From Agrypnia vestita (lineage: Eukaryota > Arthropoda > Insecta > Trichoptera > Phryganeidae): a stretch of 64,000 bases of DNA. Where the stretch lies: assembly GCA_016648135.1 (NCBI GenBank), contig JADDOH010024890.1, forward strand, positions 1 through 64,000. Direction: 5' to 3'. The notes under the pieces were generated by a model, which was not told where the DNA came from, made no database searches, and worked only from the letters and a program-made list of their open reading frames with translations. This document shows positions 11,433 through 26,500 of this stretch, piece after piece. How positions within the stretch are numbered: position 1 is the stretch's first letter; the number at the start of each line of letters is the position of its first letter. A program made the position numbers and the translations under genes.

Positions 11433-11475
11433 TATATCTTTAACATATTAAGGTTTCTGTCAGCTTTTAGTTAGT
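11433..11475 (+). promoter_or_regulatory. Putative core promoter of GST-A
   Basis: TATATC at 11433 lies about 29 bases before TCAGC at 11460-11464. A second pairing, TAACATATTA (11441) with TTAGTC (A at 11473), is also possible. Neither continues into the TCGAAG motif found in the other three GST promoters. The leader to the ATG at 11543 appears unspliced and ends in AAAACAAAATG, a good insect start context. Confidence 0.4.
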
Positions 11476-11542
11476 CATTAGCGAACCTCTGACGGCAGTG
11501 GCAGAATAAGCTCGGGAAAAGTTCAAGGGAATCGAAAACAAA

Positions 11543-14500
11543 ATGCCGAAATACACTCTCAAATACTTCAACGTAAAGGGACTGGCCGAACCAATAAGGT
11601 ACCTGCTCGCGTGGAATGGAGTCGATTTCGTGGACGAGAGGGTTGAAAGGGACAATTGGCCGACAGTGAAAGCAGGTAAGCGATTTTGATCTTTAAAGTT
11701 TTTTCACGAAAGCTAGCGCATTAACATTTATCTATGACTCAAAATATGTATGTAGAAATGAAATGTTTTTTACTCCCTTTATATTAACTCGTGGCGTCTT
11801 TACGATTAACTTTGGACCGATTTTTGACTCTTTTCCCGTGATCCAATCGAGCTGAAACTTTGCAAGCAGACTCGTGGCGACGATCAAGAAGATCTATCAA
11901 ATTTTCGTTAAAAATTAATAATAATTTTGAATTTTTAGAAATTTTAATGGTTTTTTCAAATTGGAATCATTACAAAAGTTTGATTACTACCAACGGCGCC
12001 GGCGGCCCGATAACGTCACGAAATATTTAAAATTTGAATTACTCCGTCGGTAGGTATAATAGGTACTTCACTACGAATTTCGAAAATTTATGACAATTGG
12101 TTTACAGATGACAGCACACTTCGGTTTTTTGGGAAGAAATCAAATAATAAAGAGTTATTTTTAGAGATTTTTGACATAGATATTTGTCAAGACATGTTTC
12201 ATTTTCAGTCAATCAATTATTACATGATGGTATACTTAATTTACAAAGAAAGGGAGTAAAATAAAAACTTGGTTTTTATGGGTTAGTTTTTTGTAGGATG
12301 TGAATATTTCTGAGGTAGGTACCTACCACCTAATTGTGAACTATTACGAAATTTTGATAACAATGCCAATGATAAATGTTCGTGTACCTACCTATATTTT
12401 CGTAATCTATCAATCTATACGAAATGCCGTGGTTTTGAGAATTAAAACACTCACTTGATAAAGGTATTATGTAACACTTTTGAAAGAAAAGAGATGCCTA
12501 TTCAACGGGTCACAGCGTTTGAAAATTTCATAACATTTTTACTCTGTTATTTATTTTCACCGGTACCGATATCTTTTTTGAAAACAAAAAGATTTTGGAA
12601 GTGCCAAATATCAATCCCGGTTTTCGTATTAAAATTTTATCCATCGATTAATATTTTTATATTATTTGCAATTTTTACATCTATTTACATAAGTGCTGTT
12701 TATCTATAAAAATGTTTATCGTAATCTAAGGCCTACATCCAATAAGTAGGTACTTCAACTATTATAAAAATGACATATGATAACACAGCACATGACAAGA
12801 TCATAATCAATAATTAGATAATACCCAAAAATATACCACTTAATATATTTTATTACTTTAGTTGCGGATGGAGTTTTAACTATTATTTATTTGCATAAAT
12901 AGTATATATTTTTTTAACTTGTTTCATTCATAAAAATTGTTCATAGATGTATCCGATCAGCTTCGCCGTAATGTTCAGGATAATCCTCTTCCGTTGTCCA
13001 TGTGCGCACACTATTAGAATAAGTTTCAAGTTGGATTAAAGTAAGCGTTCGTTTAAAGCATTGATATTTACGAAAACGGATTGTCTGATTGGTGGAGAAC
13101 GCAAAAATCTATGCTTTAAACGAACGCTTACTTTAATCCAACTTGAAACCACCGGCCCTAGGTAATTTATAATGTCCCAAAGGTTACTGTTAATATTGAG
13201 GAATCAATAAGATTTCAATCAGTATACCTACTATTAGAAAGGGATAAAAACTCAAACCTGAATACGAGATATGATGTGACATCGAGATTATGTCTAAAAT
13301 CTAAAACCACATACATATGTATACCCATTAACGTATTATAATATAGACACGTTATTCCCATACTAGCCGGCATTCATATGTAGCAAATATTGCATTGAAA
13401 GAGACAACAAATCACGGCACACTTATTTCACAAACCCTCTGCGTGTAGACAGAAAAATCAAGAATTTGAAGTCACGGTAACTAAAATAACATGCTCATTA
13501 TTACAATAATGTACGATACTCTGTTCCTTTTTCCCTGGGACTTTTTCTTTTGGCGTAGCATCGCGCCCGAACACAAAGAAGGTCCGTTCGATAACAAATG
13601 CAAGTAAGGCAATTACCTTACTTTTGAGTTGCCAAGATTTCACGCTTGTAACGTATCTACAGTTTAGTACATCATTGTGCATACCGACATTATTTATTCT
13701 GAAAAGTTAGACTAGCAAAATAAATGCATTGGACTACAAACATTTATTTCATTTTAACTACTGCTGATGAGACTCAAAATCACTCCACTTAAATGCTTAA
13801 TAGACTGACATTTTATTTTTTCTGTGCAGTGTACTGACTATCTGATGAGCATAGAATAAATAAGTTACAATAAAAAAGAACAATTGTAAATGTTTTTACT
13901 GAGTTTTATCTTAACTAAATATCTAAGATAAACATATATTATCGTGTCTCGTTCCATAGATACGGGCCATTAGTGTGGGAACAGGAATAGGTACGAATAG
14001 GTTAGGAATGTAGTACCTAATAGGCCTACCACACGCTCAAGTATCTCCACACTTTTGCATGCGCATAAGTTAAATATAATTATTTTACCACAAAATAAAT
14101 TTGCTACATTTGAAGAAGACGCCATTATATTATATTTTTTTAAACACAACTAACTATACTCTTAACATTTTGTCAGTACTTTAAGATTTCTCAGTCTTGT
14201 ATTATGCGTAACAAGACTCAATATGACAAAATAATGCTTGCTAATGTATAATATAAGGCTAAATAATGAACATTGTTCAATAGAACATATGTAATTGAAT
14301 AGAATATATATAAAAAAATTACTGCAACTTAGGTTTATGTGGAATACTGAACTGTTAAAATTGACATTTGTGAGTTATGATACTTTTTGTAGGCGAGCAT
14401 TTACTCTAATAGTAAGGACTGTCACAAAAAGGATTTCCAATCCCTGGTGCAGCACCGAAGTAAACGTTTACATGGAAAAAAAAGCACAAAGAAGCTTCCT

Positions 14501-17500
14501 TCTCTTATGCACAAAAGCGTGTTATTTAAACATTCATACCAGGGCCACAAACTATAATCTGAATTGTGAAGAGGTACTTATACATCACTCAAAATAAGTA
14601 TTAGAAATATGCTGCTACGTGGAATAGAAAGTTTAAAAATGATGTTGGAAACAAACATAAATTTCATCGTCAATAACTACCGCATTAACGAAAAAAATAT
14701 ATAGTAAAGTATTGTGCGGTATAGATCCAGAAGCTATCAGAAGCGATGACTGAAGAGCACCGGACAAAGAATGAGAATATTCTATGTATACATTTATGTT
14801 GTTCGTCTTAATACTCCGATCTAAAAACCAATTTCATTTTTACACGTGTCGGCGGTGCTCTTGGACTGTTACCAGCTATATTTTATACACATATTTAAAA
14901 ATTAAGATTGTTACAATAAAACAAAATATATAATGAAATACATCAAATTAATGTGTCCATACCCTTAAAATAAAGCAATAAATTCTCACTTAAAATTTTA
15001 AGAGTAGAAAATCCACGATCATGGAAAAAATTTTTGTACTGAATTTGTCTCCCAAAACAATCACCCAAAGGTTATCATAGTTTTATAGTTCAGAACGCAT
15101 AGATATTTGTAGTTCTTTAATTAAAATATTTATATAATTGATGAAAAGTGTACAAAAAATATTGAAAGCGTATTCATACTTCATTCTCCAACTGACAGCT
15201 AAAATAATTTTAAAATAGTGTGGAACTCCACAAATGAAGAGTACCTTTCAAAAGAGAAAACTGCCGTGGTATTCAAATACTATGTAACTACCATCGGAAA
15301 AATATTGCTAATCAATTGCAGTTTCTAACAACTTCACAATTAATATAGTATTTTCAGGTTACGCCAATACTTATTTACTTAACATCTTTCGGTGCTATGG
15401 GACTGCTAGGTGCAGTGTTGATTCCAAACATTCTCACTGTCTTGAGATAAATCTTTCCAGGATGAAATTTTTATGTATCTTTCTTTGCCGTATCCGCCCA
15501 ACACATCATTTGGCGGCACAGTGGTGTAGTCCCACTTGGGGTTCCATCGAACATCTTTTAGAGAGACCTAGAGTAACTACTTCTTTGACCTGTTTGAAGA
15601 TCTCATAAAACTTTGTTGCGAAAGCGCCATTAGTTATTGACCACAACCTGCTAAGGTACTCAGTGAAGAATCTGTTTTGAAATGCTGTTTCTACGAAGGA
15701 TTTCAGGTTTTCTATCCATATACCACACGGCTTCACAGTGATGTTGTAGACCAAGATTTTGATCTTTCTGAATAGCTATCAAGACTTAAAAAGGTTCTAT
15801 AGCGTGACAGAAGGTGACTCCATTCTTAATCGTTTTAACGAGTTCGAAAGAAAGAGATTTCTGTTTGGTTATGTTGTTTCCCAAATATTCTATTGAAGAA
15901 GTATGCATTACCAAACTAGCCGTACACCCGTGTTAAATCACAGAACATGAAATGGTTCACGTTTTTGCCAAGCCCTAGTGTATATAGTATATTTTTGACG
16001 TTCCACGGAGAGGCAGCAGTAGCAACGTGACTAGGGCGCCGTGCTGACATTTACGAATCCAAGGTTCACACCCTACTTTCAGTCATGTAATTTTGTGTTT
16101 TAGCCATGAATTTGAAGGAAATTACAGACATTACAGGAAGTTATGGACAGACAGACAGGCATTGAAATTATTAAATTTGATAAAGATATGATTCACAATG
16201 TAATATGCCCATTTATGCTATACATATAATTATGTGTACAAATTGTATATACAAATTTAAGTCAATCAAAACAACATTAAAAAGCAATTTGGTTCAAATA
16301 ATTTGGGAATGAAAAGACATGATGTATTATACACAATATTTTAATCAATGGATGAAATTAATTTCCTTGGTAACAAAAGTGTAAACAAAACTCAAAATAA
16401 CTATCACGCCTAGTCAAGCATAATAATCATTACTGGATAATGTAATACAATGTCACAATATATGTAAAATGAGTGTACTTAATACTGTTTTAAAATGACT
16501 AAGTGTGATTGCTGTTTGAGGTAGAATATTTAATTAAGTAATAGAAAACATTATAAAAAGTACTTTATGCTTTATACATGTAGAGGTTCATCCTCAATCA
16601 CATATATCACTATCATACCATATCACAGTGATAAAATTATTAAAGCAATTTCTTGATGGAAGTGATATGTAAGTGTACAATTGTATCACTAAACTTTTTC
16701 ACTCAATTTCTTTGTCGCAATCGACAAGCGACTAAGTTTATTTTGTTGTCTAGGGCTACATTATGCGCAAATACATATATTGTGCGAAATAGATATATTC
16801 ATCTAGATAGATAATTAAATGCCTTTGTTATAAATACAAAGAATTAAAGCAATAATACAATACATTTGAATATACTTGTAAGTCTTTGGATTCAAAATAA
16901 AAATGCGCAATAAATTTAGCAGTGCAGTAAAGCCCCGTTAATTTGAACTCCGATGATTCGAAATTTGCCATAATTTGACATTTTTAAAATCGACACGTCC
17001 CATAATGTAAATTTCATAGTAGATTAACCCCGATAATTTGAAAATCCAAGTAATTCGTAATTTGAAATAATTTTTAGCCCCTTGCGCCATAAATCAATAC
17101 ATTTTTGTTCACACAAATAGATTTTTTTTTTAAATTTGACAAAATTAAAAAAAAAATATTTTGAATTTTTCACAAGTGAGAACAACAAATATATCAATAT
17201 CGGGTACTTATTTTAGTAATAGAAATGTCACAATCTTTCTATTACTATAATAAATATTGCGATTGCGAATTTTTGGCAAATTTCGCAATTGCATCGCTTT
17301 TTTTTTAATAATTTCGAATTAATGGGGTTCTGCATAATTCAAAATAGATTTTATGGATCCCTTAAATTTAGAATTAACGAGGTTCCCTGTATTTTCAAAT
17401 TGCCAAATACATTTTGTAATTCTTCAGTTGGAGTTTACAATCCATGTGTGTGGGAACCGAACTGGTACAATATAAATGAACTAATAACAAGCCGCTATAA

Positions 17501-20500
17501 TAAATCTTTAAACAAGTTTTATAAAGTAAAAGCAAGTAGTATCAATATAAGATAATACATAATACAATTTAATTTGATCAATTTTCTGTGTTGGGCCTTT
17601 TCTCAATGTATCTCTTGACACTGTCCTTGCTTTTGATCTTCTGGACGAGTCCGGTTAAGTTGGGATATGATTTCAGGAAATCAACACCGATATACGACTC
17701 GACTGTGTCTGAGAATCCGGTGAAGTAAATGTCCACCCAAGTAGGCTGGAAAAAAAGATTTATTGAAATTTGTAAAGTTTAAATAACAAAACATGGTATG
17801 CGGTGCCATTTTATTTTACTTTTAATTTAATCTTTTTATGAGTTATTATCATCAGGTATACCCATATACGTATGAGGATTGTAGGACAGTACACGCATAG
17901 TGAAATGAAGAAAGGCTGCGCTATTAACAATGTACTTTTAAAATAAATTAATATAAATTATAGAAGTCTCACAAAGACGAAGCTATTTATATGAAAAATG
18001 GGTATGGAAGTCTTTTTAATACTATGACCCAGGGCTTACAACCTGTATGAGCAGCTTAAGTGATCACTCTACATAATGCAACACCCAATTATTTAAAAGA
18101 CCTATGGGTCATATTATAATAAGATCTAGATTTGCAGTTTTTGCAAGTTTTGAAAAAAAAATCATTTGAGACTCGAAGAAACGAGTATTTCATACAGCTC
18201 ACAATTTTAATGACAGTGCATTCCAATTAATTTGCAGATTTACAGTAAAAACATTTGAAAAGCATAAATGTGTTACCTTAGATCCATAGAAGTATCCTTC
18301 TGAAGCAATTGGTTCAATTTTATTCAAGAAGAATCCCATGGCTTCATCACAATCCTTCTTAGCTTCCGGAGTCTTCAATAGAATAACATCCCTGAGTTCT
18401 GGTAAATAAATAAAAATATGGAGTGAGAAACAGGTAAACTTCAGGCTGACCATAAATAATTTGCAAGTCATCAAATAAAAGAAAACAGCCTTTTCATTGC
18501 ACAATTTCATACAAAATATGGTAAATTTATCATATTTTTAGTGTTAAGAGATAAAAAATTTGCTCAAGAAGATCTAATAAATGTGTTTAATTAACATATT
18601 ACAATGCGTAAAATAATTACGTACTTGAGAAATTCGCTGCAAAAAGTTAACACTCTTAATGTTCATAAATATCCCAAAGAAAATAAAATAATAATGTGTA
18701 ATAATAAGACAGTCAAAAGTAGAAAAAATTATATTTTTCCATAGACAATCGTTTAGTTACAATCGTCAGTTAGACGCTTGTGAGGCATGAGATGCCAAAA
18801 TACTACGGTTTCTTATAAAATGAAGAAAAATTTCTTACAATTTTGTTCGGATTGTATAGGAAATGTTATTAAAAATATTATAGAACATTTTCATTTTTCT
18901 TCATTAAAACGCAAATTTCACTGGGGTTACTTTGTCCCCACTCCGGCCCCCGATTCTATTCTCGATCTTCCTGTATCCGAAGGTTAATATTAATTTAATA
19001 ATAATTATTAAGTATTCTTAAGTTTTCTGGGCCGGAAAGGCCATAAAAACACGGCACGATACCCCAGAAAACACAAACCAGAAGATTGAATAATTTTGTT
19101 CTTGAAAATGACTGAAAGCAAAATGAATAACTTACTTCCTTGAAGGTCTCTAAGGTTGTCAACGAGGGCTTCCAGAAGGGCATCTTTGAATGGATCGTCG
19201 GTGACTAGATCAAATCTCTTGCCAAGGTACCTAGCGATAGCAACTGATTGGTTGAGAACTTTTCCATCTACTTCCAAAACAGGTAGTTTGTGGAATGGAA
19301 ATGCTGAAAGATAAATGCCATTTGCTTATGTCAGATGTGTGTAGATGGATAGATTATGACGTCGGTGGGATACTATGGAACATTTCCGACAAAATGGTTG
19401 CTAGTTCGAAAAGATTCTTATTGTATCGCATGGACCATAAGAGTACGAGAATAGTACTAGAAAAATGTTCTTGCCGTGTAGACTGCGGACCAAAGACAAG
19501 TATATAAAAAATAAAATGGGCAACATCTACCTATATTGTGTAATCAAACTACAGTAATTACTTACAATTAAAAAAATAACTGATCAAAGTCGAGTTGTTA
19601 TTGAAAATACGAGCCAGGGTAATATTTGCAAGAATCCCACAAACTGGAAACTATTTGTGAGAATTCCATGAGTCAGTGAGGTTCGGAGTCCTAATCGCTT
19701 TGGTCAATTCGGGCCCCTAATGTGAGGAGTTCTAAGCGTTCACACGTGCAAGAGACAGTAAGAGGTATAAAAGCAAAGTCAGCTGTGTCCAATAAATTTA
19801 AAAAAATGTTTTGAATGCAGTCAACGAGGATTGTTAATTTACAATGTACTCAATTCGAGATTCTATAGGAAATAATGCTCTATCCCTTGAAAAATCATGT
19901 TTCCAATTCACTATTAAAAGGATGCAAAAAGATAGTAATATCCCCATAGTGTAAAAAGAAAAGGCAGCAATATCCATTCAACTAATCAAACCCCAAGGAT
20001 GTGTCAAGAGACAAAATGGCAGCTTCATACTAAAGTCAGAGTTAATGTCGTTTTTAGACTGAAACACCATAACAGACAGCAATATCCAATCATGTAAATA
20101 GCAAAAAACGTAATGTCCACTATATGGTGGCAATAGCCACATTTAAAAGTTAAAAGGAAAACTGAGGTGGCTATAGTTTTTAAAAACTAATCTTCAATAA
20201 GATGATTGTTTCATAGATTTCAGAGAAATTTCCTCGAGTAGCGACAGGATTTTGAATTTATCTCAAATACCTCAGTGGGGTATTTCTGCTTTAGTATCAT
20301 GTATTAAGACGGGTTGGTACTTACATTCTTTTTGTGCGGGCCAGTCAGCCTTGGGAATTCTATTGTCTTCATAATCAACATCAGCATACGCAAATATGAA
20401 TCGGATGGACTCGGCCAATCCTTTCACATTGAAATAAGATAGCTTCAACTTGGAATCAGTCATTTTAAAGAATCTGTAATCTGTTTTACCAAAACAATAA

Positions 20501-23500
20501 TGAATAAAAGTATTATTAAACTTACTTGATTGCTAAATGAATATTCATGTACTCTTCTGAGAAAATTTATGAAATTTAAACGCAATATGTGAGAATTTTG
20601 GTATATACAACAAAGAATGGAGGCACAGGTTCTTGGAATAAACAGTTTGACAATAGTATACTCTTATATCATGAGATTAATGAATGGTTAAAAATTCAAC
20701 ACTCAACTATAAAGCTTAGTAATAAATCTTTACACAATTTTTCCTATTTGAAACATTTGTTTATTTTCAATTCTGATTAGAAACAGTTAAAGAGCAATTT
20801 AATAGCAAAGAACCGTTATTACGTACGCGGTTAATTTCAATACGACCACAATAAATTAATTAACGACAAGATCCGAAAAAACTACTATTCAAATAGCTTA
20901 AATATTTCTGCATTGAAATAAAAATGACATAACCTTATCGAGTGCTTGGGGCGGGTGTAAAATTCAATAGCTGTCAGTTTTGAAAGACAAAAAACACGAA
21001 AAATATTTATGAAAGCATAAACAATAATATGTTTTAAGATAGAAGAAGTATTTTTTAACATGAAGTAAAAAACGCCGGTTTGCTCCCACAAATTCAAGGT
21101 CAATCTATCCATTTTTATGCGGTTGTTTACCGAAACGAAGTTTGAAAGTCGAGTTCCCTTTCAGCCGGTCGATACTTTTATTTGCCTAACTTTATTTATA
21201 ACTGTGACACGACAAGGGGGTTAATATAAACTAAAAAAAGATCATCTTTAACTTACATACAAGAGAACCAACAACAACCAAACACTTCGAGATACGCCGC
21301 TTAACTGAATTTGATTCGTATCTGTATACCTAATACTACATCTCATTAAATGGCGTGTTAACTAGAATTCAAAACAGTCTGTCATCTTGCGTAAGCATGC
21401 AGAGGTTTAGCACATTTTCATAATTTACAATCATCGAATTTTCGGCATGAGTTTTATATCCAAAGGCAACATATTTATTTCCAGGTCATATCCAGATAGG
21501 TTTTTTATTTTTATCTGTGGCAAATAATAATGATTCCTAAATTATTATAATTAAATAAATTATAATGTAGACTATAAATAACTAAATTATAATATTAATT
21601 AATTAAATTATAATAAATTATAAGATAAATTTTAATGCTTACATAATAAAGAAGTTTTATTTCAATAATTTGTAGAGAAATTCCAACCGATTTCAGAGTA
21701 CGGAGATTTCTGTATTTTTTACGTTGGTACAGTTGCCGGCAAACTTCTTGAAATTCTTGGCGTAGTGGGGGAATGCGCAGAAGACGAAATTTGGGTCTCG
21801 TTGGTGGAAAGGTAGATGCGCAAACTTCCCCCCACTACGCCGTAGAATTTCAAGATGTACTACTACTACCGGCTACTGTAGTCTATGACATTTTCTCTTT
21901 CTTTCTTATAGCGCAGCTAATCAAATCCCGCGTTCACAATCATTCGTTTTATAGTTCTGTGTAGCGTATATTTTGGTTTATAATATCTCTCTATTCTGTG
22001 GTTTGTAACTAGTCTATATTTATAGTACGTCTATGTCGACGATCCCGACGTTTCATACTTTCAAATCTGCAAAATTCTATTTTCATTTTACTAGGTACCT
22101 ACTTATTTTAAACTATTCAATTTAATCAAAATGTTATGTTACAATGTTAAAAACAAAGTTTTAGTTTCATTTAAAAAGAAATCAAATATTTATAAGTAAT
22201 ACTTATAGTATCTACTTATAATTTAAAAGTAATTTTTTTAAGGCTATCCGAAAATATAGAGTAAATTCGATTGAATCTAAAAACGGGGTTCGTCGATATA
22301 TTAGATATAATAGGTATATATATTTGTGTTGATCGAAATACGAGTAGGTACCTATACCTGTAGTTTTTTATGATTTTCCTGCTGTTACGGAATAATCTGT
22401 CCTGTATTATATTTATGTAGTAGGAAGATATGCAGGTATAATTCCGACATTTTAGAAGTCGTTTTATAAATAATGTCTTTAATATATCATTAACATCACT
22501 GATCGGTATCGATCAATTTTTTTATTTATTTCTTTCACAGTTATTACCACTATTTTTTACTGTAATTTAATGTTTTTTAAATTTTTGTGAAGGCCTTTGT
22601 TAAAAAAGAAAATTAATAATATGAATTTTATTATTTAACATTATAATATATAATATAATATAATATAATAATATAATATTAATTATAAACACGAGCATTG
22701 TCAAAATTACAAATACGCACACCAAAGTTCGTAATACCTGACAAAATTTATCAACCATCTTCTACAGTGCGTCCAAAAAGTAAGTATGTATTATAAGTGG
22801 GATGAATAAAAGCATTTAATACCAATTCTTCTCGTGAATAAAGCAAATTGTACCAAGCAATTTATTGAGAGGTGAGATTAAAAGTTATAATTAATATAAA
22901 CATTATCCAAGTAATCAGATTAAAGTGAAAATAATTTCGTATGATTTCTTATGTGTAGGTAAGAATCTATGATTTAACTTAACTTAAGAGGGTCATTTTC
23001 TCAGCAAATTCTTTGTATAGATACCTACTACGCTAATAGCACATCTCAAAAGTCATCGATTTTCATCCTTTCGCATATCCTTTGAAGTCAAACTTAGGTA
23101 CTTAGCCATAAGTGAATATGGAGTCGAGACGAATCTCTTTTCTTAACTATTATAATATATTTCAAGTTTGTCCACTGTTAGGTACATGAAACATTTATAT
23201 TAAGTAAAGCATTTTAAATAAATGTCAGCGTAAATTGTAGAATATGGTTTTCGCCCATGTTTTCTTGGAATGTCATAATGTATGCTGAAAATTTCGGAAC
23301 TTTAAAATGTAATATTTTTTTAATACTTACGATCGACTCAATTTCCTTTTTAACTCAGAGCACTCAGCTGAGTACCTACTACAGCAGCCTTTGAAAAAAT
23401 CGGAGCCAGACCGTATTTATTTATTTATAATTTACATGGAAGAATTATTTGGGAAAGTATTTATAATTCTTCCTATGTAAATTATAATTATTTATTTATA

Positions 23501-26500
23501 ATTTACATAGCAGAATTATCTGGGGAACGCCCATCGGGCTATTTACATGGAAGAATTATCCATTTAAAAAAATAACAGTGCAATAAACATTACATATAAA
23601 CTAATTATGTAAAAAAAATCAAGGCAAGCCAATAATAAATTAATATAATGTAAGAAAGAAAATCATTACGCAAAACATTAGAGAAAATATTGAAACAGAC
23701 ATGGCAAATAAAGTAAGGTCACAGATACGTACCTAAGTATTCTACAATTAAGCCCGATGTCATTAAAAATTCAATTCAAAGGACGAAAACAGAGCTGTCA
23801 CCGGGACTTCGTTAAATAATTATTAAAGAACGGAATGGTTTGAAGAATCACATCATTTCAAGAATAAAACCCGATTAGGTAGGTATGATGTTTCATCATT
23901 ATCATGAAATTTGTCTTTTTACTTTGTCAATAAATTCGTTTATTCTTCAGAATGTAGGTAGGTAGGTACACGTCTTTATTATTGTCTAATGGTCTACTTG
24001 ACATGATCTGCACTATTGAATCTGAAAAAATCTCCCACTAGTAATTTTACGGACATCGTGTACTTAGAAACACTGATTATAGATTACAATTTGCAACGAA
24101 TCGTTACCAGCACAAAATTGATAAAAAATAATGATAGTGATTTTTTTTATATAAGTTGTTCGACGAATGACACGTTTACGAATATTCCAGCAAAATGAAT
24201 AATTTTGATTAATGAAATATTGTGCAATTGGAATGTATCCGTTTTTATTCAGTGACGGTAGCATCGGCAGACGCGAGTCTAAACGAGCATATTCATGATG
24301 ATGTCATCTAGCGTGACATGGCATAAAAATGTGGCTCCAAAAACTGTGTTTATTATGAGGCAAATTCTTCCGTGTTGGTTGAGCCGTGGTTGGTTGGTTT
24401 ACACAAACACTTTGATGAAAATTTATTTGGGAATGTATTTAGACAAGAATTGGAATTTGATGGAGACGTTTATCAAATTCTCCCGAAAGTTAAGGCGGCC
24501 TTGACTCCTATGATCGTTCATGACCTTGGGCAGATTACCCACTACTCTCACGAACTGAACAATATTACACCACAATTTATGTGGAGTACAATTATTACTA
24601 CAGAGTTGACATTCGGTACGGTGTATTAGAAACAAATAATACAAGTATTCCGTTGATATTATTTGTTAAATGATAACTGATTACTTTTGAGGTAGGTAGA
24701 TAGGTAGGTACCTACCTATCATTCGGGTATCTTAAGGCGGCACATTCACTGCAAATGCATATTTCGGCGTTTTTTTTTACGAAAATGTGGATTTTTATTA
24801 ATTATTAATTTAAATCACAATCTTTAATCTAGACTGCAATTTTTTGGCAAAGGGCAATAACTTAGATATAACCCTTGTCATTATATAAAAGCAATAAACT
24901 GAACATTATTTACAATAATGAATAATTAAGAAAATATAAGCGTTAATCGACAAACCGCGGCCAAAAAATCGTTTTTAGTGTCCTAGGCGGCGCAAAGTTT
25001 TAATGAATATTTATATGTACACATAATATGTATAAATTATACTTCATTATCTAGAATTCGTACTAAGGAAATTAAGAAATATTCAATATTATTAATGTTA
25101 TAATGTTTTAAATTTGCAAGAAAATTTTACGTTTTTTCTTAATTTAAAAACTCTTTTTTAAACAGTATATTTTGTTTATTCCCGTATTTTGAGTCTTCAC
25201 TCACTAAATAAAAGTTAGTTTTTTAATAAAAACACCTTAATTATTATTTAAAAATAAAAATTCTAAAGTATGAAATGTGCCAATAAATGACGCCGCTGCC
25301 GACGGCAATCTGTTTTACAATTACGTCATATATACGAGCAATTTTAGAAATCGCATATGTCATTTATAAAGTTTATTTTTATTAACGTATTAAACAAGAT
25401 ATTTTACCTTATGTCTATAAATATTTAAAAAATTGGACTAAAATACACATACTAATTAAAGAATAAACGCAGACAAAATGATTAAATTCTTATGATAATA
25501 TTTGACATTGGGAATTTAAATATAGAATACTTAATTTTCATGTGGAGAGTCAACTTTAATGTGGGTGACATAAAATGTCACATGTGCCGAATATTGACGA
25601 CCGGCTTTTAACGGTGGACATAATGTGTAATATAGTTTTATTATAAGTAACATTATTAGTATTTTAGAAATTACTATATAAAGGAGGACAAGCATAATGG
25701 TACCCTACCTTAAGTTTACAAGAAGCTAATTTGGTAAGATATTAATATAAAACTGGCTTTTTGGTTTATAATAATAATAATAATTATTATTATTCTACTA
25801 ATAGATCAGCGAGAAAAAATAAAATATAGCTGAGTCATTTAAGCCACTTTTTCCGGTATAGTGTCAAGTTTACAATACTTTTAATATTGTCAAATAAAGT
25901 AAGTTATTATACTAATATGTATCTATGTACCTACTCGTACTTTAGTGGATAGGCTCATAAAGATTTTTATAAAATAAATAATAAAATCGCCGCGAAAAAT
26001 GCGAAGGTGTGGAGACTAGTGATGCAACGAATACTACTTTCACGAATACGATTACAAATACGAATATCAAACCTACTATTCGGCGAATACGAATAATTCA
26101 ACAAGGTAATAAATAATAGTCACCGAACAAAACAAAATAAACTCGTCTCATTGGACCGGCTTTGTTTTGGGACGAGTTCACTAACAAGTCATGTACACAA
26201 ACCTATATTTTTATTCTTTCTAACAAAAACAAACAAATAAAGTAATACCTATTTAAATTTAACTTACCAGATTTCTTATCGAAATGTTTCCAAATATCAC
26301 TTTTTTAACACTTACAGAGGTGCATATTATTAGATTTATTTTGAAATCAAATCAATCAAATAAGAGTCAAAACTTTTAAACACAACAAAAATAAAATGGA
26401 ACGAACAATACGTATTACAAAACAAAAACTACATGGAATGAGCACCTAACCTTTTTAAATCCAAAAATATTAGATGAAAGAACTCATGTTTTGCTGTGAA

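Noticed and set aside
11433..11475. The TCAGT-N4-CGG-N6-TCGAAG motif in front of GST-A
   Set aside because: Neither candidate start (11462 or 11473) has TCGAAG or CGG at the required offsets.
18199..18510. A 103-residue frame as a stand-alone gene
   Set aside because: Its middle is exon 3 of GST-B; the rest reads through intron sequence on both sides.
24372..24629. 85-residue open frame with some protein-like text ([15 protein letters not shown])
   Set aside because: Overlaps another frame and an antisense frame of similar length, and I know of no matching family; too weak to call.
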